Below, piece by piece: positions 63,601 through 64,000 of a stretch of DNA of 64,000 bases. Below the pieces are notes generated by a model. The model ran no database searches. It was not told the origin of the DNA and saw nothing but the letters and a program-made list of their open reading frames with translations. Numbering within the stretch: position 1 is the first letter of the stretch; the number at the start of each line of letters is the position of its first letter. Source of the stretch: Kitasatospora kifunensis (lineage in GTDB: Bacteria; Actinomycetota; Actinomycetes; Streptomycetales; Streptomycetaceae); NCBI RefSeq assembly GCF_014203855.1, contig NZ_JACHJV010000001.1:1426001-1490000 (forward strand), written 5' to 3'. The translations under genes were made by a program, and so were the position numbers.

Positions 63601-64000
63601 ATGACTACGACCATCGAACCACCCCCGCAAACCGACTCCGGAGGCGACCGCAGGCCCGCCGAGCCGAGCAGCCCGGAGGCCCGAACGGGCACCCTCGCGG
63701 GCATTCTCACCCCCGTCCAGCCGGCGCGACCGACCGCCCACCTGGGCACCACCGCCGCCCTCGCGCAGGACTTACCTGCCGCCGAAGCGGCGACCCCGGG
63801 CGGGGTCGCCGGCCGCGGGAAGACCGGCTCGGGCGATCGGCGGGACGGCCCGATCGGCGCCCTCGTACGGGCCTTGGCCGGCCGCCTGGGCCGCACCGGC
63901 ACCGCCACCTCGGTCAAGCAGAGTCACGACATCAAAGAGACTCGGCTCTCCGGGAACTCGACCTCCGCCACCCACGCGAACAAGTCCGACCGCACCGCCA
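63601..64000 (+). CDS. N-terminal part of a transfer-region protein (cut by window edge)
   Basis: The frame is open from ATG 63601 to the window end (133 codons). The visible part is a disordered, Pro/Ala/Thr/Gly-rich, Arg-containing N-terminus (TTTIEPPPQTDSGGDRRPAE; GGVAGRGKTGSGDRR) with no domain yet. By position after DUF2637 and SpdB-like genes it could be the FtsK-like transfer ATPase or a replication protein. GTGAGGT lies upstream. Confidence 0.6.
   Translation, partial: MTTTIEPPPQTDSGGDRRPAEPSSPEARTGTLAGILTPVQPARPTAHLGTTAALAQDLPAAEAATPGGVAGRGKTGSGDRRDGPIGALVRALAGRLGRTGTATSVKQSHDIKETRLSGNSTSATHANKSDRTA

Overview
The window comes from a high-GC Gram-positive actinomycete of the Streptomyces/Kitasatospora type. 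The evidence is very high GC at third codon positions, many GTG starts, start codons that overlap the preceding stop (GTGA, ATGA), a WhiB protein, SpdB/DUF2637 proteins, and a DUF1876/sortase F/P450 chromosomal setting. It splits into two parts. Positions 1 to about 14,150 are ordinary chromosome. From about 14,150 to the right edge it is a large integrated mobile element that does not end inside the window. No gene-free stretch exceeds 300 bases.

Chromosome (1-14,150). A two-gene DrrA/DrrB-like ABC exporter is transcribed leftwards. It is followed by a cytochrome P450 with its own overlapping ferredoxin, a secreted S15-type (X-Pro dipeptidyl-peptidase-like) hydrolase, a DUF1876 protein ending in a 58-nt perfect palindrome, a secreted Arg/Asp repeat protein next to a class F sortase, a GH13 glucosidase, a Tat-type lipoprotein polysaccharide deacetylase, a DHA2-family exporter, a short-chain dehydrogenase and a 3-hydroxyacyl-CoA dehydrogenase. 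A strong hairpin at 14,119-14,152 marks the end of this part.

Element, left arm (14.2-38.1 kb). A tyrosine integrase and a repressor-like gene face left. A small HTH regulator and an excisionase-like gene face right and start a long, tightly coupled rightward gene train. That train carries DNA-metabolism genes: PD-(D/E)XK nuclease, phiC31 gp3-like protein, DnaQ-like exonuclease, RuvC-like resolvase, WhiB, SSB, a DnaD-like replication protein and a cytosine-C5 methyltransferase. Between them are dozens of small, often zinc-ribbon, phage-type hypothetical genes. One leftward ribbon-helix-helix gene sits beside four direct repeats at 26.9 kb.

Element, middle (38.1-53.3 kb). This is mostly leftward: small coupled genes, a MazG-like pyrophosphohydrolase, a DUF5565-like RNA ligase, DUF3307, DnaB helicase and, directly upstream of DnaB, a lambda-O-like initiator with iterons inside its own coding sequence. 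Divergent promoters at 44.4 kb and an operator pair at 53.4 kb separate the transcription blocks.

Element, right arm (53.3-64 kb). It holds two XRE-like regulators, a SHOCT protein, a small locus made of a 48-residue Asp-Gly/Asn-Gly-rich peptide overlapping a protein-isoaspartate-type methyltransferase (a candidate imiditide-like RiPP), a GntR/UTRA regulator, a train of very small genes, a Nudix hydrolase, and DUF2637 and SpdB-like membrane proteins of the type that accompany conjugative transfer genes. The last gene runs off the right edge. No capsid, terminase, portal or tail gene is visible, so the element reads as an integrative element with phage-like replication genes and plasmid-like spread genes. 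It could also be a prophage whose virion genes lie outside the window.
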